A stretch of 64,000 nucleotides of DNA from the NCBI RefSeq assembly GCF_000445445.1, contig NZ_ASXP01000001.1:1286501-1350500 (forward strand), read 5' to 3'. Within the stretch, counting starts at the first letter, position 1; the number at the start of each line of letters is the position of its first letter. Positions 1-8,651 of this stretch are shown piece after piece. Below the pieces are notes generated by a model, which searched no databases, was not told the origin of the DNA, and worked only from the letters and a program-made list of their open reading frames with translations. The DNA comes from Sporomusa ovata DSM 2662. GTDB taxonomy: Bacteria; Bacillota; Negativicutes; Sporomusales; Sporomusaceae. A program made the position numbers and the translations under genes.

Positions 1-7
1 GCCATTT

Positions 8-622
8 GTGATGGATAAAATATTGGATATAGTGCGGACAACGAGTTGGACCAAGCCGGTAATTATTTTAGTTGAAGATCAACAGAAAAATACATACAAA
101 CTATTTTGGGATAGAATTGTCCAGAAGTTGCGCGCTATCGTATTTGGCGGCGGCCATATTAGTCAGCCGTTGGTTCAGATACTGTCATTAATAGATTTTG
201 CCGTGACGGTTATTGATGACCGTCCGGAATTTGCCAATACAGCCAGATTTCCTGGCGCTCATCAGGTAGTCTGCAATAATTTTCAGCTAGCTATGAAAAA
301 CCTAACAATAGACAATGGTACAGCTGTTATTATTGTCACCCGCGGACACCGCTATGACTTGGATTGCCTGCGGGCTACTATGGGAAGCAATGCCCGGTAT
401 ATGGGAATGATTGGCAGTAAAAAACGTATTAGAGAGATTATTAATCTGGTGAAGGAAGAAGGAGCACCAATAGATATTGAAAAGCGGCTTCACGCGCCTA
501 TTGGTCTTGATATAAAAGCAGAAACGCCTGCAGAAATCGCACTTAGTATTGCAGCAGAAGTGGTAGCAGCTTTTCGTGGTGGGTCCGGCTGTCCACTGAG
601 CGGGCATAAGGAGGCGTTCTAA
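8..622 (+). CDS. XdhC-family protein, C-terminal Rossmann domain only (possibly 5'-partial)
   Basis: The protein carries the XdhC_C domain that in XdhC/CoxI proteins sits behind the N-terminal XdhC_CoxI domain. Visible are a nucleotide-binding glycine motif (FGGGHIS, about residue 46), the VIDDRPEFAN strand, the VTRGHRYD motif and the GMIGSKKR motif, all typical of XdhC. The family helps insert or sulfurate the molybdenum cofactor of xanthine-dehydrogenase-type hydroxylases. The N-terminal ~40 residues do not look like XdhC_CoxI. The frame stays open to the window edge, so the GTG at 8 (followed by ATG at 11) may not be the true start. The stop codon overlaps the next ATG by one base, so the two are translationally coupled. 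The matching N-terminal domain is encoded by the next gene, in reversed order relative to a normal XdhC. Confidence 0.8.
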   Translation: MMDKILDIVRTTSWTKPVIILVEDQQKNTYKLFWDRIVQKLRAIVFGGGHISQPLVQILSLIDFAVTVIDDRPEFANTARFPGAHQVVCNNFQLAMKNLTIDNGTAVIIVTRGHRYDLDCLRATMGSNARYMGMIGSKKRIREIINLVKEEGAPIDIEKRLHAPIGLDIKAETPAEIALSIAAEVVAAFRGGSGCPLSGHKEAF

Positions 623-933
623 TGGACCGGGATTTGTTAGAATATATCTGTGAATGTCAGAGCAAAGGGGAACAGGCAGCCTTAGTCACTATTGTGGAAA
701 CCCGTGGTTCGACTCCCCGTAAGGCAGGCAGCAAAATGCTGATTTTACCTGATGGCAGATCTTGTGGTACCATTGGCGGTGGCTGTGGGGAAGCAGATGT
801 TAGGCGTCAGGCGTTAATCGCACTAGATAATAAGCAATCCCAAATGTATACAGTTAGAATGCTGAATGATGTGGCTGCAGATGAAGGGATGGTCTGCGGA
901 GGAATCATGGAAGTGTTTATTCAGGTCATATAA
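622..933 (+). CDS. XdhC/CoxI N-terminal domain protein
   Basis: A 103-residue stand-alone XdhC_CoxI domain. The ETRGSTPRKAGSKM segment, the GTIGGGCGEADVR glycine-rich loop and the MVCGGIMEVFI cysteine motif match the N-terminal half of XdhC proteins. It starts inside the stop codon of the preceding XdhC_C gene (TAATG). The two small proteins probably act together as a split XdhC in molybdenum hydroxylase maturation (inference). A single-protein XdhC with both domains follows 600 bp downstream, so the operon holds two versions. Confidence 0.85.
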   Translation: MDRDLLEYICECQSKGEQAALVTIVETRGSTPRKAGSKMLILPDGRSCGTIGGGCGEADVRRQALIALDNKQSQMYTVRMLNDVAADEGMVCGGIMEVFIQVI

Positions 934-965
934 GCTATGATGAGGCGAAAGGAAGGGCTGGAAAT

Positions 966-1415
966 ATGACAGACAGATTTTTAAAGTTGCTTGAGTTATC
1001 ACAAGCAGGTTTTTACTGTAGCCAAATCTTACTTATTATTGGGCTGGAAGCCCAGGGAAAAGAAAATCCTGATCTGGTGCGGGCTATGTCAGGACTTGTT
1101 GGCGGCCTGGGGTTCAGTGGCAGGACTTGCGGCGCTTTGACTGGCGGGGCCTGTCTGATCGGTCTATATGCCGGTAAGGGATCAGTCGAGGAAATAGAAG
1201 ATAGTCGTGTCAATGATATGATAAGAGAGTTTGCGGAATGGTTTGAACAGGAAGCAAGTTCTCAATATAGCGGCAGTACCTGTGATATTATTTTAGAGAA
1301 GAACCCGCAAAACCGGGCATCACGCTGCCCGGACCTTGTGTTAAAGACGCTTGATAAAGTTGAGGAAATCCTAGAAGCCAATGGCTATGACCTCTCAGGC
1401 CGGCTCGAAATTTAG
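966..1415 (+). CDS. C-GCAxxG-C-C family redox-type protein
   Basis: 149 residues with the hallmark of the C_GCAxxG_C_C family: an early cysteine (YCSQ), the motif CGALTGGACLIG near residues 56-67, and later cysteines (STCDII, SRCPDLV). Family members are small probable metal- or cluster-binding proteins. One subgroup (the DVU_1555 type, as I recall the NCBI name) occurs in the same neighbourhood as XdhC, MobA-like transferases and AMP-dependent ligases, as seen here. Its biochemical role is not established. The 114 bases that follow, up to the next gene, contain a weak inverted repeat (GGTGGT...ACCACC around 1465-1490) and a good ribosome site (AGGAGG) before 1530. Confidence 0.8.
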   Translation: MTDRFLKLLELSQAGFYCSQILLIIGLEAQGKENPDLVRAMSGLVGGLGFSGRTCGALTGGACLIGLYAGKGSVEEIEDSRVNDMIREFAEWFEQEASSQYSGSTCDIILEKNPQNRASRCPDLVLKTLDKVEEILEANGYDLSGRLEI

Positions 1416-1529
1416 GCCTCCTATAAATTATTTCGCGCACAAAAGAAGATTATAGATACAGTCAGGTGGTGTATTGCCAACATACCACCTGTTTAACAAG
1501 TTGTATCTAAGAAATGTTAGGAGGCTTGC

Positions 1530-2588
1530 ATGAAAAAGCTATACCAAAACTTAGTTAAGCTGCTTTCAACTGGCGAAAATGTTGTTTTGGCTACCATCTT
1601 TCATAGTGCTGGGTCAGCCCCGCGTTCCGCCGGAGCCAAGATGATAATTTGTCCAGATGGCTCCATTATTGGTACCGTTGGCGGCGGGCGGGTAGAAGCC
1701 GATACAATTGAATTAGCAAAAGAAGTGTTGGCAAACCGCCAATCGGTAATATTGCCTTTTGATTTGACAGGTGCAGATGCAGCTGGGTTGGGCATGATCT
1801 GTGGCGGTAAAGGCGAAATCCTGCTGGATTATCTGGATGCGGCCAATAACGATAATCGACTGATTTATGAAGCCATTCTCGCCACAATGAATAAGGCGCA
1901 AAAGGCATGGCTAATGACAGAATTAAGCAGCCATCCGGTGGCTGGTCAAACAAGACAGCAATGCCTTGTTATGCAGGATGGTACTATTATCGGAAACTTC
2001 CACTGTGAACCGGAGTTTTTGGAAAAGATGTCTTCAGGTCCGGCCAAAATTTCTATCCATGCTGATGCGAACGAGAACAGAATTTTTATTGTTGATCCTA
2101 TCCGTACGATTAGTACAGTATATCTATTTGGGGCTGGTCATATTTCCCAGCAGATTGCCAAACTGACAGAAATGGTAGGGTTTGTAACAGTAGTTATTGA
2201 TGATCGACCGGCTTTTGCCAATAGGGAACGGTTTCCTCTGTCGGAAATTATGGTTGTAGACAATTTTGAGTGTATGGCAAAATTGCCTATCGACCAAGAT
2301 AGTTATCTAGTCATTGTTACGCGCGGACATCTTCACGACAGAACTGTGCTAGAACAAGCGCTAGAAACTGAGGCAGGCTATATTGGGATGATTGGCAGCA
2401 AAAATAAACGGGATCATTTATATAAGATATTACAAGAGCAAGGCGTTAGCGCAGCCAAGCTCCAACAAGTCTATTCACCAATTGGCATTGACATTTATGC
2501 GGAAACTCCGGAGGAAATCGCGGTAAGCATTGTCGCTGAATTGATAAAAGCCAGGGTGGAGCGGGAAAAATGTATAGCTCAGGGATAA
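1530..2588 (+). CDS. XdhC-family protein, full length (XdhC_CoxI + XdhC_C)
   Basis: 352 residues with both XdhC domains. The N-terminal XdhC_CoxI part has SAGSAPRSAGAKM, GTVGGGRVEAD and MICGGKGEIL. The C-terminal Rossmann part has VYLFGAGHISQ, VVIDDRPAFANRERFP, VTRGHLHD and GMIGSKNKR. XdhC proteins bind molybdenum cofactor and guide its sulfuration and insertion into hydroxylases. The start follows an AGGAGG site. Its 3' end overlaps the next ORF by 19 bases, so it belongs to the same operon. No molybdenum hydroxylase subunit lies in the window; it may be encoded before position 1. Confidence 0.88.
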   Translation: MKKLYQNLVKLLSTGENVVLATIFHSAGSAPRSAGAKMIICPDGSIIGTVGGGRVEADTIELAKEVLANRQSVILPFDLTGADAAGLGMICGGKGEILLDYLDAANNDNRLIYEAILATMNKAQKAWLMTELSSHPVAGQTRQQCLVMQDGTIIGNFHCEPEFLEKMSSGPAKISIHADANENRIFIVDPIRTISTVYLFGAGHISQQIAKLTEMVGFVTVVIDDRPAFANRERFPLSEIMVVDNFECMAKLPIDQDSYLVIVTRGHLHDRTVLEQALETEAGYIGMIGSKNKRDHLYKILQEQGVSAAKLQQVYSPIGIDIYAETPEEIAVSIVAELIKARVEREKCIAQG

Positions 2589-3691
2589 CCGGATTAATTG
2601 TTGCTGCAGGCTATTCTTCCCGTATGGGGACATTCAAGCCACTGATGCCCTTAGGGGAAAAAAAAGTAATTGAAACAGCAGTAGACAGTTTGCGACTGGG
2701 CGGGGTAAATGATATCCGGGTGATAGTTGGACACAGGGCGGCCGAATTATATCCGGTATTAGAACGTTTGTCTGTCAGCATTATTGAAAATCCGAATTAT
2801 GCGTCAGGCATGTTTTCTTCTATAGTTACTGGTGTTAGAGCTTTGGCCGCAGATGCAGAGGCCTTTATGATGCTGCCTGGTGATACCCCGCTGATAAGAA
2901 GCAGCAGTATTAAGAAACTAATAAAAAAATACCGGCAGACAGGCGCAGCCGTGGTATATCCAACTTTTAGCGGTAAGCGTGGTCATCCGCCGGTGATTAG
3001 TGACAAGTGTTTTGCCAGCATTCTTAGCGGGGATGGTACTGGTGGGCTTCGTCATATTTTAGAACAGTTTACTGCCGACAGTGTGGTTGTACCGGTCGCT
3101 GATCAGGGTATACTGATGGATATGGATACTCTGGATGACTATCGGCAACTCGCCAAGTTTTATGTCAAACGGAATATACCGACATATGACGAATGTCTGG
3201 CCTTATTAGATAAGTATCAGACCGGCGATAAGGTATTGCGCCATGGGCAGACTGTTGCTGCGGTCGCGCAGCAGTTGGTGGACCTGCTTAATGGCGCTGG
3301 TTTTACGCTTAACAGTGAATTGGTGGTCGCCGGGGGATTGTTGCATGATCTTGCTAAAGGTAAACCTAATCATCCCCTGCGGGGGGGACGTTTGGTTACC
3401 AGCAATGGTTTTTCCGCTTTAGCTGGTATTGTAGCTGCACATATGGATTTAGAATTAACGGCAGGGCAGGCAATTGATGAAGCAGCGGTGCTGTTTCTTG
3501 CTGACAAGTTAGTACAAGGTGACAGGCGGGTATCGCTAAACGAGCGGTTTAGTTTGCCGCTGGCAAAGTTTTCCGGAAATTCTGAAATACTAGCGGCGGT
3601 TTTGCGTCGACAGCAGACGGCAGAAATTATCCGGGACCGGATAACAGCCCTGGTGGGAATAGGCAGTTTGGAGAAAATAGTATTACAATAG
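2570..3691 (+). CDS. MobA-like NTP transferase fused to HD domain
   Basis: 373 residues in two parts. Residues 1-~200 form a MocA/MobA-like nucleotidyltransferase: LIVAAGYSSRMG is the nucleotide-binding loop, KPLMPLG follows, and LPGDTPLI carries the metal-binding aspartate. Such enzymes transfer CMP or GMP to molybdopterin. Residues ~205-373 look like an HD-type phosphohydrolase: a histidine in RHGQTVAAVA, the HDLAKG doublet near residue 262 and a later histidine (AAHMD). The fusion suggests cofactor nucleotidylation coupled to nucleotide or cofactor turnover (inference). This architecture recurs in the DVU_1551-type gene cluster as I remember it. It overlaps the preceding xdhC by 19 bases. 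Confidence 0.85.
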   Translation: MYSSGITGLIVAAGYSSRMGTFKPLMPLGEKKVIETAVDSLRLGGVNDIRVIVGHRAAELYPVLERLSVSIIENPNYASGMFSSIVTGVRALAADAEAFMMLPGDTPLIRSSSIKKLIKKYRQTGAAVVYPTFSGKRGHPPVISDKCFASILSGDGTGGLRHILEQFTADSVVVPVADQGILMDMDTLDDYRQLAKFYVKRNIPTYDECLALLDKYQTGDKVLRHGQTVAAVAQQLVDLLNGAGFTLNSELVVAGGLLHDLAKGKPNHPLRGGRLVTSNGFSALAGIVAAHMDLELTAGQAIDEAAVLFLADKLVQGDRRVSLNERFSLPLAKFSGNSEILAAVLRRQQTAEIIRDRITALVGIGSLEKIVLQ

Positions 3692-3705
3692 GGGGCGAAT
3701 CTGTA

Positions 3706-4836
3706 ATGCAGGTATATGTAAATAATGCTGCGACTTCCTGGCCCAAGGCACCACAAGTTGGTGAAATAGTGGCTTCTTATGTTAGCGGCGTGCCCTATCA
3801 TGCCGGACGTTCTGGTTTTTCCGGGCCGGATATTGCCGGCGAATGCCGAAAATTATTGGCTGATTTGCTGCAGGTAAAAGATGCCACCCGCATTGTTCTG
3901 GGATCAAATGCTACCTATGCCTTAAATATTGCTTTGCACGGTATTCACTGGCAGCCGGGGGCCGCGGTGATAACTACAGCTGCCGAACATAATTCCGTAC
4001 TGCGCCCTTTGCACTATCTGTCAAAAACTAAGGGGGTAGCTGTTCATATACTTCCCGTGGATAAGCTGGGGCGGGTTGACCCGGAGGAATGGGAAACTGC
4101 ATTAGCAAAATATAAGCCGCAAGTGGCTGTCTTTACACATGCTTCTAATGTTACCGGCGCAGTAAATGACGCCGCTTTGCTTGGCAGGCTGGCTAAACAG
4201 GCAGGCGCAGTTACGCTTTTGGATGCGTCGCAAAGCCTGGGAATTGTGCCAGTTCTACCAGAAGTTTGGGGAATTGATTTAGTAGCTTTTACCGGCCATA
4301 AGTATTTGTTAGGCCCGTCTGGCACAGGTGGCTTATATATAGCCCCCGAAGTTGATCTGGAACCTGTATGGGTAGGTGGAACAGGCGTCCAGAGTGATCT
4401 TGACGAGATGCCGGTAACTATGCCCATCCGTTTTGAAGCCGGTACAGCCAATGATCCTGCCATCGCCGGACTATCAACGGCCCTAAAGTGGAGTGCCGGG
4501 CATGTTCTTAACGTCAGTGCGCTGCAAAGTAAGACCGAGCGGTTGGCCACCGGACTGGTGGCAGCCGGAGCGAATGTTATACATGTCGAGCCGCCCCGAA
4601 CACCGGTTATTTCTTTTACACTAAAGGACTGGACGGTAGAAGACGCTGGCGAAGTGCTGCAAAAAAGTTTTGAGATCGTCTGCCGCACAGGTCTCCACTG
4701 TGCGCCGCTGATTCATACTTATTTGGGTACAGCTCCTGCCGGCACAATACGGCTGAGCTTATCACGGTTTACTACTGATGAGGACATTGATTACTGTCTT
4801 AAGGCAATCAATGCACTGACACATGAAACAGTATGA
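3706..4836 (+). CDS. Cysteine desulfurase family (aminotransferase class V)
   Basis: 376 residues of a PLP enzyme of fold type I. The PLP lysine is K199 in AFTGHKYLLGPSGTGG. AEHNS and LDASQSLG supply other cofactor contacts. The active-site cysteine is C332 in CRTGLHCAPLIH, the arrangement of the cysteine-desulfurase-like family found near selenium and molybdenum genes. It probably provides persulfide sulfur, or handles selenium, for cofactor maturation in this operon (inference from context). Length and motifs are complete. Its 3' end overlaps the next ORF by 14 bases. Confidence 0.85.
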   Translation: MQVYVNNAATSWPKAPQVGEIVASYVSGVPYHAGRSGFSGPDIAGECRKLLADLLQVKDATRIVLGSNATYALNIALHGIHWQPGAAVITTAAEHNSVLRPLHYLSKTKGVAVHILPVDKLGRVDPEEWETALAKYKPQVAVFTHASNVTGAVNDAALLGRLAKQAGAVTLLDASQSLGIVPVLPEVWGIDLVAFTGHKYLLGPSGTGGLYIAPEVDLEPVWVGGTGVQSDLDEMPVTMPIRFEAGTANDPAIAGLSTALKWSAGHVLNVSALQSKTERLATGLVAAGANVIHVEPPRTPVISFTLKDWTVEDAGEVLQKSFEIVCRTGLHCAPLIHTYLGTAPAGTIRLSLSRFTTDEDIDYCLKAINALTHETV

Positions 4837-5137
4837 ATGTAAGAGAGTCGAAAATTGTTTTAGCAGTGCCAATATTTATGAGTATCGGCTGCCCATAAAA
4901 GCCAAGGAAGAGTTTATTGAATGTTTTGCACCGCTTGGTGTCATTAAATATCATAAGAATTTTCCGCGGCCTTGTTATCAAGCCACTCTAACAGATGGTA
5001 CAACAGTCAAAGGAATTATCGCGGATTCGGTGATTAAGGTTAGCTTTCCAGACAGCAACCCACAGGAATGCAAAGCTAACTTTGAAATATTTTTAGAAGA
5101 TTTGCTTAAACAGCAGACTGCTGACAGGGAGAGATAG
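4823..5137 (+). CDS. Uncharacterised small protein of the maturation operon
   Basis: 104 residues that I do not recognise. It has three cysteines in the first half (YECKR, NCFSS, IECFAP), one in RPCYQ and one in QECKAN. It has no signal peptide or membrane segment. Translation is coupled to the upstream cysteine desulfurase (14-base overlap), and the radical SAM gene starts 5 bases after its stop. The tight packing argues that it is real and works with its neighbours. Confidence 0.65.
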   Translation: MKQYECKRVENCFSSANIYEYRLPIKAKEEFIECFAPLGVIKYHKNFPRPCYQATLTDGTTVKGIIADSVIKVSFPDSNPQECKANFEIFLEDLLKQQTADRER

Positions 5138-5142
5138 TACTG

Positions 5143-6537
5143 ATGGATGCCATTGAAAAAACAGAAGAAATCGTACTTTCTACAACGGAAAGTGTTTGCC
5201 CCGAATGCCTGGCGCGGGTTCCGGCAACCCGGGTGGCAAAAGGCAATCAGGTGTTTTTGCGGAAGCATTGCCCAGAGCATGGCGAGTACCAAGTTTGTAT
5301 TTGGGAGGGAGAGCCCAGCTATTTAGGCTGGACTAATGCTAAAATACCAACTTCGCCGACGGTGTGCGCAACCGAAGTCAGCCAGGGTTGTCCGTTTGAC
5401 TGTGGTTTATGTCCGGAGCATCGTCAGCAGACTTGTTGTGTGCTGCTGGAAGTGACAAATCAATGTAACTTACACTGTCCTGTCTGTTTTGCCGCCACTT
5501 CGCCGGTGGCTAAGGACGAACCAGGACTTGAAGTTATTGAGGGGTGGTACCGGATGCTCATGAACAGCGGCGGTCCCTATAATATTCAATTATCAGGCGG
5601 TGAGCCGACTGTCCGTGATGATTTACCAGAAATCATTGCCTTGGGAAAAAAGTTAGGCTTGGTTTTTTTTCAGGTTAATACCAATGGCCTGCGGCTGGCA
5701 ACTGATGAACAGTATGTCAGCAGACTGAAAGCGGCAGGTCTAAACTGTGTTTTTCTGCAATTTGATGGAATGAGCGACGATGTCTACGTCAAATTGCGCG
5801 GGAAAGCATTACTTGATAGCAAGAAAAAAGCCATTGAGGTTTGTGCCGCCCATGAAATTGGGATTGTGCTTGTGCCTACTTTGGTACCAGGGGTAAATGA
5901 CAGCCAGATTGGCGATATCCTGAACTTTGCTATAAGCAAGATACCTGCTGTACGGGGCGTTCACTTTCAGCCGGTAAGCTATTTTGGCAGATATCCGGTA
6001 GAACCGAAAGATACTGACAGGATTACTATTCCCCAAGTTCTGCGGGAAATTGAGAAACAGACAGATGGACAGATGAAAATAGCGCATTTTAGGCCGCCGG
6101 GTGGTGAACATTCCCATTGCTCTTTTCATGGTAACTTTGTCTTAATGCCTGGAGGACATCTAAAGCCTTTGGTACAAGAAAATACGAGTGGTTGCTGCTG
6201 TCAGAGTGAACCTATAGCCGATGGGGCAAAACGTGCCAGACAGTTTGTTGCCAGGCAATGGTCAGCAGCTCACTCAGAAGCAGGTCAGCGAAAACAGCAA
6301 CCCGGACCACAAGCCGGTATGGGCAATGTAGCCAGCCTTGATGAGTTTTTGGAACGAGTAAGTACCTATAAGCTGGCTGTATCAGGAATGGCATTTCAGG
6401 ATGCCTGGACCTTGGATTTGGAGCGGTTAAAACAATGTTTTATACATGTGGTGGGACCTGATAATAAACTAATTCCCTTTTGCGCCTATAATCTTACTAA
6501 CAGGCAAGGGCAGGCTTTGTACCGGAGGGGACAATGA
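5143..6537 (+). CDS. Radical SAM protein, TrsS / MJ0619-like
   Basis: 464 residues. The radical SAM cluster motif CX3CX2C is C108-NLH-C112-PV-C115. The IQLSGGEPT segment follows at about residue 148. The N-terminus has extra cysteine pairs (CPEC at 19-22, HCPEHG at 42-47, CPFDCGLC at 83-90) like the MJ0619-type methyltransferases and tetraether-lipid-synthase relatives, and suggests further metal sites. Near the C-terminus a CCC triplet (351-353) sits where related proteins, as I recall, may carry selenocysteine; here all codons are ordinary cysteine. The tail (SGMAFQDAWTLD, IPFCAYN) is typical of the group. It overlaps the next gene by 4 bases (ATGA). The substrate is unknown; context suggests cofactor or metalloenzyme maturation. 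Confidence 0.85.
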   Translation: MDAIEKTEEIVLSTTESVCPECLARVPATRVAKGNQVFLRKHCPEHGEYQVCIWEGEPSYLGWTNAKIPTSPTVCATEVSQGCPFDCGLCPEHRQQTCCVLLEVTNQCNLHCPVCFAATSPVAKDEPGLEVIEGWYRMLMNSGGPYNIQLSGGEPTVRDDLPEIIALGKKLGLVFFQVNTNGLRLATDEQYVSRLKAAGLNCVFLQFDGMSDDVYVKLRGKALLDSKKKAIEVCAAHEIGIVLVPTLVPGVNDSQIGDILNFAISKIPAVRGVHFQPVSYFGRYPVEPKDTDRITIPQVLREIEKQTDGQMKIAHFRPPGGEHSHCSFHGNFVLMPGGHLKPLVQENTSGCCCQSEPIADGAKRARQFVARQWSAAHSEAGQRKQQPGPQAGMGNVASLDEFLERVSTYKLAVSGMAFQDAWTLDLERLKQCFIHVVGPDNKLIPFCAYNLTNRQGQALYRRGQ

Positions 6538-7883
6538 CAGCCAGAGTGGAGAAAACACCGTTAGATGCATTGGCAGCGGCGAAAATAGGGGCAGAAGGCG
6601 GGCAACTGACCCAGGCACAACTGTCTGGCTACCAGCTAGTACGGTTAAAGGACACAATAACAAGAGTGCAGAGTCTGAGTCCTTTTTACCGGCGGCGTCT
6701 GGCCGGTAAAAAAGTTGCATCCCTTACACGTCTGGAAGATTTTGCCGACTATCCCTTTACTACAGCTGATGATGTGACTGAGCATGCCATTGAGATGGTA
6801 TGTGGTTCCCAAAGCGAAATCAACCGGGTGGTGACGCTTGCTACCTCAGGTACTACCGGCAATCCCAAGCGGGTTTATTTCAGTAAATTTGATCAGCAAT
6901 TGACAATTGAGCATTTTGGTTGTGGTATGTCTACCTTAGTGGGGCCAGGTGACAAAACACTGATTTTGCTGCCTGGCGAGCGTCCCGGTAGTGTAGGTGA
7001 TCTGTTGCTAAAAGGATTGCTTGCTATTGGGGTAGTGCCTGTTGCCTACGGTCTTGTGCAAAATCCCGCAGATGCTGTCCGGAAAATGTGTTTGGAACAG
7101 GCAACGAGTATTGTTGGGATTCCGGTACAAGTTCTGGCAATGGCTCGTTATTGGGAAAAATGGGGCAAGAGCAGCTGGGCGCCAAGATGCGGCTTATTAA
7201 GTACTGATTATGTACCTGCTGCTGTCGTGAACGAACTAAGGCGCATCTGGAATTGTGAAATATACGATCATTATGGCATGACCGAAATGGGTTTAGGTGG
7301 CGGAATGGAATGCAGTGCCCATACCGGACATCATTTACGGGAAGCTGATTTATACTTCGAAATTATTGATCCTGATTCTACCCGCGTGCTTCCAGACGGA
7401 GAGTATGGCGAGGTCGTATTTACTACTCTGACAAGGAAGGGCATGCCGCTAATTCGCTACCGCACAGGGGATATTTCGCGGTTTATTCCTGAGCTATGTC
7501 CCTGCGGCAGTATATTGCGGTGTTTGGAACGCGTCCGCTGCCGGAAGGATGGAAGGGTAAGCCTGGGGCAAGCCGGTATAATTACTATGGCTGATTTTGA
7601 TGAAGTACTGTTGCCTCTGCCTGAGGTTATCAATTTTACAGCTACCGTTTTCACTGGCCAGCCTAGTAAGGTAAAGCTTGTTGTAGAGGTATTATCCCAG
7701 GAAAGAATACTGGATGAAGCGGTTGTGTTACAGGCTGTCAGACAATTACCAGTTATCCGGCAAGCTGAACAAGAACGAAGTATTGTGCTTGAAGCAGCAA
7801 TTGCCTGTGATTTGTCACTGCCTCCTGGTAAGCGGAGTATTAGTGTAATTGGACCAAGGGAGGATGCCGTAAGTGGCAGGTAA
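6534..7883 (+). CDS. AMP-forming CoA ligase, PaaK-like (DVU_1553 type)
   Basis: 449 residues resembling phenylacetate-CoA ligases. LATSGTTGNPKRVYFS (about residues 101-116) is the ATP/AMP-binding loop. YDHYGMTEMG is the A5-type motif and LIRYRTGDISRF the hinge region. The C-terminal domain is short and divergent. Because it sits in a maturation operon rather than an aromatic pathway, its substrate may be a carboxylate used in cofactor or protein modification; this is not established. It overlaps both neighbours (4 bases upstream, 11 bases downstream). Confidence 0.82.
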   Translation: MTARVEKTPLDALAAAKIGAEGGQLTQAQLSGYQLVRLKDTITRVQSLSPFYRRRLAGKKVASLTRLEDFADYPFTTADDVTEHAIEMVCGSQSEINRVVTLATSGTTGNPKRVYFSKFDQQLTIEHFGCGMSTLVGPGDKTLILLPGERPGSVGDLLLKGLLAIGVVPVAYGLVQNPADAVRKMCLEQATSIVGIPVQVLAMARYWEKWGKSSWAPRCGLLSTDYVPAAVVNELRRIWNCEIYDHYGMTEMGLGGGMECSAHTGHHLREADLYFEIIDPDSTRVLPDGEYGEVVFTTLTRKGMPLIRYRTGDISRFIPELCPCGSILRCLERVRCRKDGRVSLGQAGIITMADFDEVLLPLPEVINFTATVFTGQPSKVKLVVEVLSQERILDEAVVLQAVRQLPVIRQAEQERSIVLEAAIACDLSLPPGKRSISVIGPREDAVSGR

Positions 7884-8511
7884 CAGGCAGGAACGACGGA
7901 TTTATCTGCTTCGCCATGGTAAAATAGTCATGGAAAAACAGGAGCGCTGCTATATTGGTCATATTGATATTCCCTTAGCTGCTGAGGGGATGCGTCAGGC
8001 CCAATTGCTGCAAGCAGAATTTGCCAGGCAAGAGCTTACGGCAGTTTTTTGCAGTGATCTGATACGTTCGGTTGATACTGCCAGAATTATTACAGAGCAA
8101 TTAAATATTGAGCTGACAAGTAAGCGCGAACTGCGGGAAATCAGCATGGGTGAATGGGAGGGGAAAACCTTCCGGGAAATTGCAGCAGCCTATCCCGTAG
8201 AGTATGCCAAACGGGGGAACAATATTGCCAATTATCGTATTCCCGGAGCTGAGAGTTTTGCCGAATGCCAGTCAAGGATTCTTGCTGCATTCACAGACAT
8301 CGTGAATACTACCCAGGGAAATATTCTTATTGTTGGACATGCCGGAATCAATAGACTATTGTTGTGTCATGTTCTTGGTATGCCTATAGAAAATCTTTTT
8401 CGCATCACCCAAGACTATTGCTGTACAAATATATTGATAGGTGATAGTGGTAAATACTGTGTTAAACTGTTGAATGGTCTTCCCGGCACCCGGATGTATG
8501 CAGCTAACTAG
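7873..8511 (+). CDS. Histidine phosphatase family protein
   Basis: 212 residues of the phosphoglycerate-mutase-like superfamily. LLRHGKIVM holds the catalytic RHG. CSDLIRSVDTA, LREISMGEWEG and IVGHAGINRLL carry the other active-site positions, including the second histidine. It resembles alpha-ribazole phosphatases, but there are no cobalamin genes nearby, so the substrate is open. The start is GTG at 7873, overlapping the ligase by 11 bases. It is the last gene of the operon and is followed by a terminator. Confidence 0.82.
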   Translation: MAGNRQERRIYLLRHGKIVMEKQERCYIGHIDIPLAAEGMRQAQLLQAEFARQELTAVFCSDLIRSVDTARIITEQLNIELTSKRELREISMGEWEGKTFREIAAAYPVEYAKRGNNIANYRIPGAESFAECQSRILAAFTDIVNTTQGNILIVGHAGINRLLLCHVLGMPIENLFRITQDYCCTNILIGDSGKYCVKLLNGLPGTRMYAAN

Positions 8512-8535
8512 AATCCAGCCGGGTTCTTTTTTTTT
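8509..8535 (+). terminator. Rho-independent terminator of the maturation operon
   Basis: A six-pair stem GAATCC/GGGTTC (one T-G pair, loop AGCC) starts at the stop codon and is followed by nine T residues. Confidence 0.75.
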
Positions 8536-8651
8536 GCGTTTTTTATAGTCCTTTACTTTTTTCTAATATTTTCAAAAGTTATTCAAAAAATTGGAGTTCA
8601 TAATACAACTATAGCCTCCAGGCTAAATGAAAAGAAAAGGATGGTAATAAA

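Noticed and set aside
622..933. Frameshifted 3' half of the preceding xdhC
   Set aside because: It encodes the N-terminal XdhC domain, while the gene before it encodes the C-terminal one, so a frameshift cannot explain the pair.
5143..6537. Selenocysteine in the radical SAM protein
   Set aside because: The frame is open with no in-frame TGA before the stop; the candidate position reads as ordinary cysteine codons.
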